Made by a program: the position numbers and the translations under genes | Part shown: positions 5,648 to 6,101 of the stretch, one piece after another | Layout of the letters: every line of letters begins with the position of its first letter | Position numbering within the stretch: the first letter of the stretch is position 1 | Assembly: GCA_032111745.1 (NCBI GenBank) | Contig: JAULUH010000564.1 | Span: 1-6,101 of the forward strand | Length of the DNA stretch: 6,101 nt | Source of the DNA: JAULUH01 sp032111745 | GTDB taxonomy: Bacteria > Chloroflexota > Anaerolineae > JAAEKA01 | Direction of reading: 5' to 3' | The notes under the pieces: model-generated | Told to the model about the DNA's origin: nothing | Seen by the model: only the letters and a program-made list of their open reading frames with translations | The model's database searches: none

Positions 5648-5671
5648 CAGCGTTGGGATCCAACTCCGCTG
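5648..5671 (+). other. Hairpin between the rplI stop and its terminator
   Basis: CAGCG (5648-5652) pairs with CGCTG (5667-5671). TTGG (5653-5656) pairs inside it with CCAA (5660-5663), leaving a 3-base bulge CTC and a small loop. No T tract follows. It may protect the 3' end of the transcript or be incidental. Confidence 0.35.
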
Positions 5672-5692
5672 CTGAGCCAAGGAAGCTGCTTG

Positions 5693-5719
5693 ACCCCATG
5701 CCTGAGGCGTGGGGTTTTT
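5693..5719 (+). terminator. Intrinsic terminator of rplI
   Basis: CCCCATGCC (5694-5702) pairs with GGCGTGGGG (5706-5714), nine pairs including one T-G, around the loop TGA. Five T (5715-5719) follow directly, and A5693 can extend the stem against the first T. It acts on the plus strand only: on the minus strand no T run follows the stem, so it should not stop the converging gene from the right. Confidence 0.9.
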
Positions 5720-5771
5720 GCTGCCTCTCGCCTGTGGCCGTCAGGGCCGCGCCTTGAAATCGAACCGATGG

Positions 5772-6101
5772 CTAGGGCTTCCAGGCCAGATCCATGACGG
5801 CCAGGTTTTCAAAGCCGTCCTCTACTGGCCGGTAGACTATCACCTGCAGGCCATCCGGGACCTGGCCTCCCGGCAGCGCCACGACATAGTCGTCGACCAC
5901 CACCTCGCCCGGCGTCCACCGGCTCGTGGGGTAGAAGCCCTGCACGGGATGCACATGATCGACCAGAACGGCACCGCCATCAGGCTGCGAGATAAGCTGG
6001 CCGTCCTGTGTCGGGCGCACCGACACACTCCAATCCACCGCCACCGGGCCGGTGGCCCGCCAGACCAGGCGCACGCGCCAGGCATTGCCGGCCGCCTCAG
6101 C
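5772..6101 (-). CDS. C-terminal 109 residues of an envelope protein with the beta-sandwich module, 5' end off the right edge
   Basis: The frame is open from the right edge to TAG at 5774-5772; the start lies outside the window. The visible part is a module resembling the second C-terminal module of the glycosyltransferase at the left. The landmarks are WRVRLVWRATGP, DWSVSVRP, HPVQGFYPTSRWTPGE, VVALPGG, VPDGLQVIVYRP and a final MDLAWKP. In the other gene the same order reads LEVSLFWRAL, DWSVFLQL, WHPTGTWQPGE, LRLPAT and ADGRYQLITGLF. By this likeness the missing part may be another polytopic glycosyltransferase, but that is an inference. GTG 6074 is in frame but sits mid-domain and is not a credible start. 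It converges on rplI. The 52 bp between its stop and the rplI terminator show only a weak GGCC/GGCC stem and no clear terminator of its own. Confidence 0.8.
   Translation of the reverse strand, partial: AEAAGNAWRVRLVWRATGPVAVDWSVSVRPTQDGQLISQPDGGAVLVDHVHPVQGFYPTSRWTPGEVVVDDYVVALPGGQVPDGLQVIVYRPVEDGFENLAVMDLAWKP

Noticed and set aside
5637..5771. Gap between rplI and the right-edge gene checked for a tRNA or small RNA
   Set aside because: It holds a hairpin and the rplI terminator only; no cloverleaf or promoter was found.

Overview
The window is GC-rich bacterial DNA with five genes: four on the minus strand and one, rplI, on the plus strand. Several traits point to Chloroflexota (Anaerolineae/Caldilineae-like). 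These are lipoproteins with bacterial SH3 domains strung on Thr-Pro linkers, a family-39-type membrane glycosyltransferase with a long beta-rich C-terminal extension, and TTG/GTG starts. The assignment rests on gene style only; no marker phylogeny was possible.

Layout from left to right. (1) Positions 1-2459, minus strand: a PMT/ArnT-like polytopic glycosyltransferase, at least 819 residues, running off the left edge. (2) 2429-3748, minus: a secreted lipoprotein with two SH3b domains, overlapping the glycosyltransferase start by 31 bp. (3) 3749-3965: a gene-free stretch of 217 bp holding a sigma70-type promoter, a palindrome near the predicted transcription start and a structured leader. (4) 3966-4979, minus: a second lipoprotein with one SH3b domain and a C-terminal domain homologous to that of the first. 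(5) 4980-5109: a very compact divergent promoter region. (6) 5110-5634, plus: ribosomal protein L9, ending in a clear intrinsic terminator at 5693-5719. (7) 5772 to the right edge, minus: the last 109 residues of a protein that carries the same beta-sandwich module as the end of the glycosyltransferase.

How the genes may work together: apart from the housekeeping L9 gene, the content is cell-envelope. Two paralogous lipoproteins with Thr/Pro-rich linkers lie directly upstream of, and one overlaps, a polytopic glycosyltransferase of the superfamily that includes protein O-mannosyltransferases. One testable reading is that the enzyme glycosylates these linkers. The alternative is a glycolipid or surface-polysaccharide role unrelated to the lipoproteins. 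Shared modules (SH3b with a conserved Cys-Cys pair, a lipoprotein C-terminal domain, the beta-sandwich module at both window ends) suggest local duplication and domain shuffling of surface proteins.
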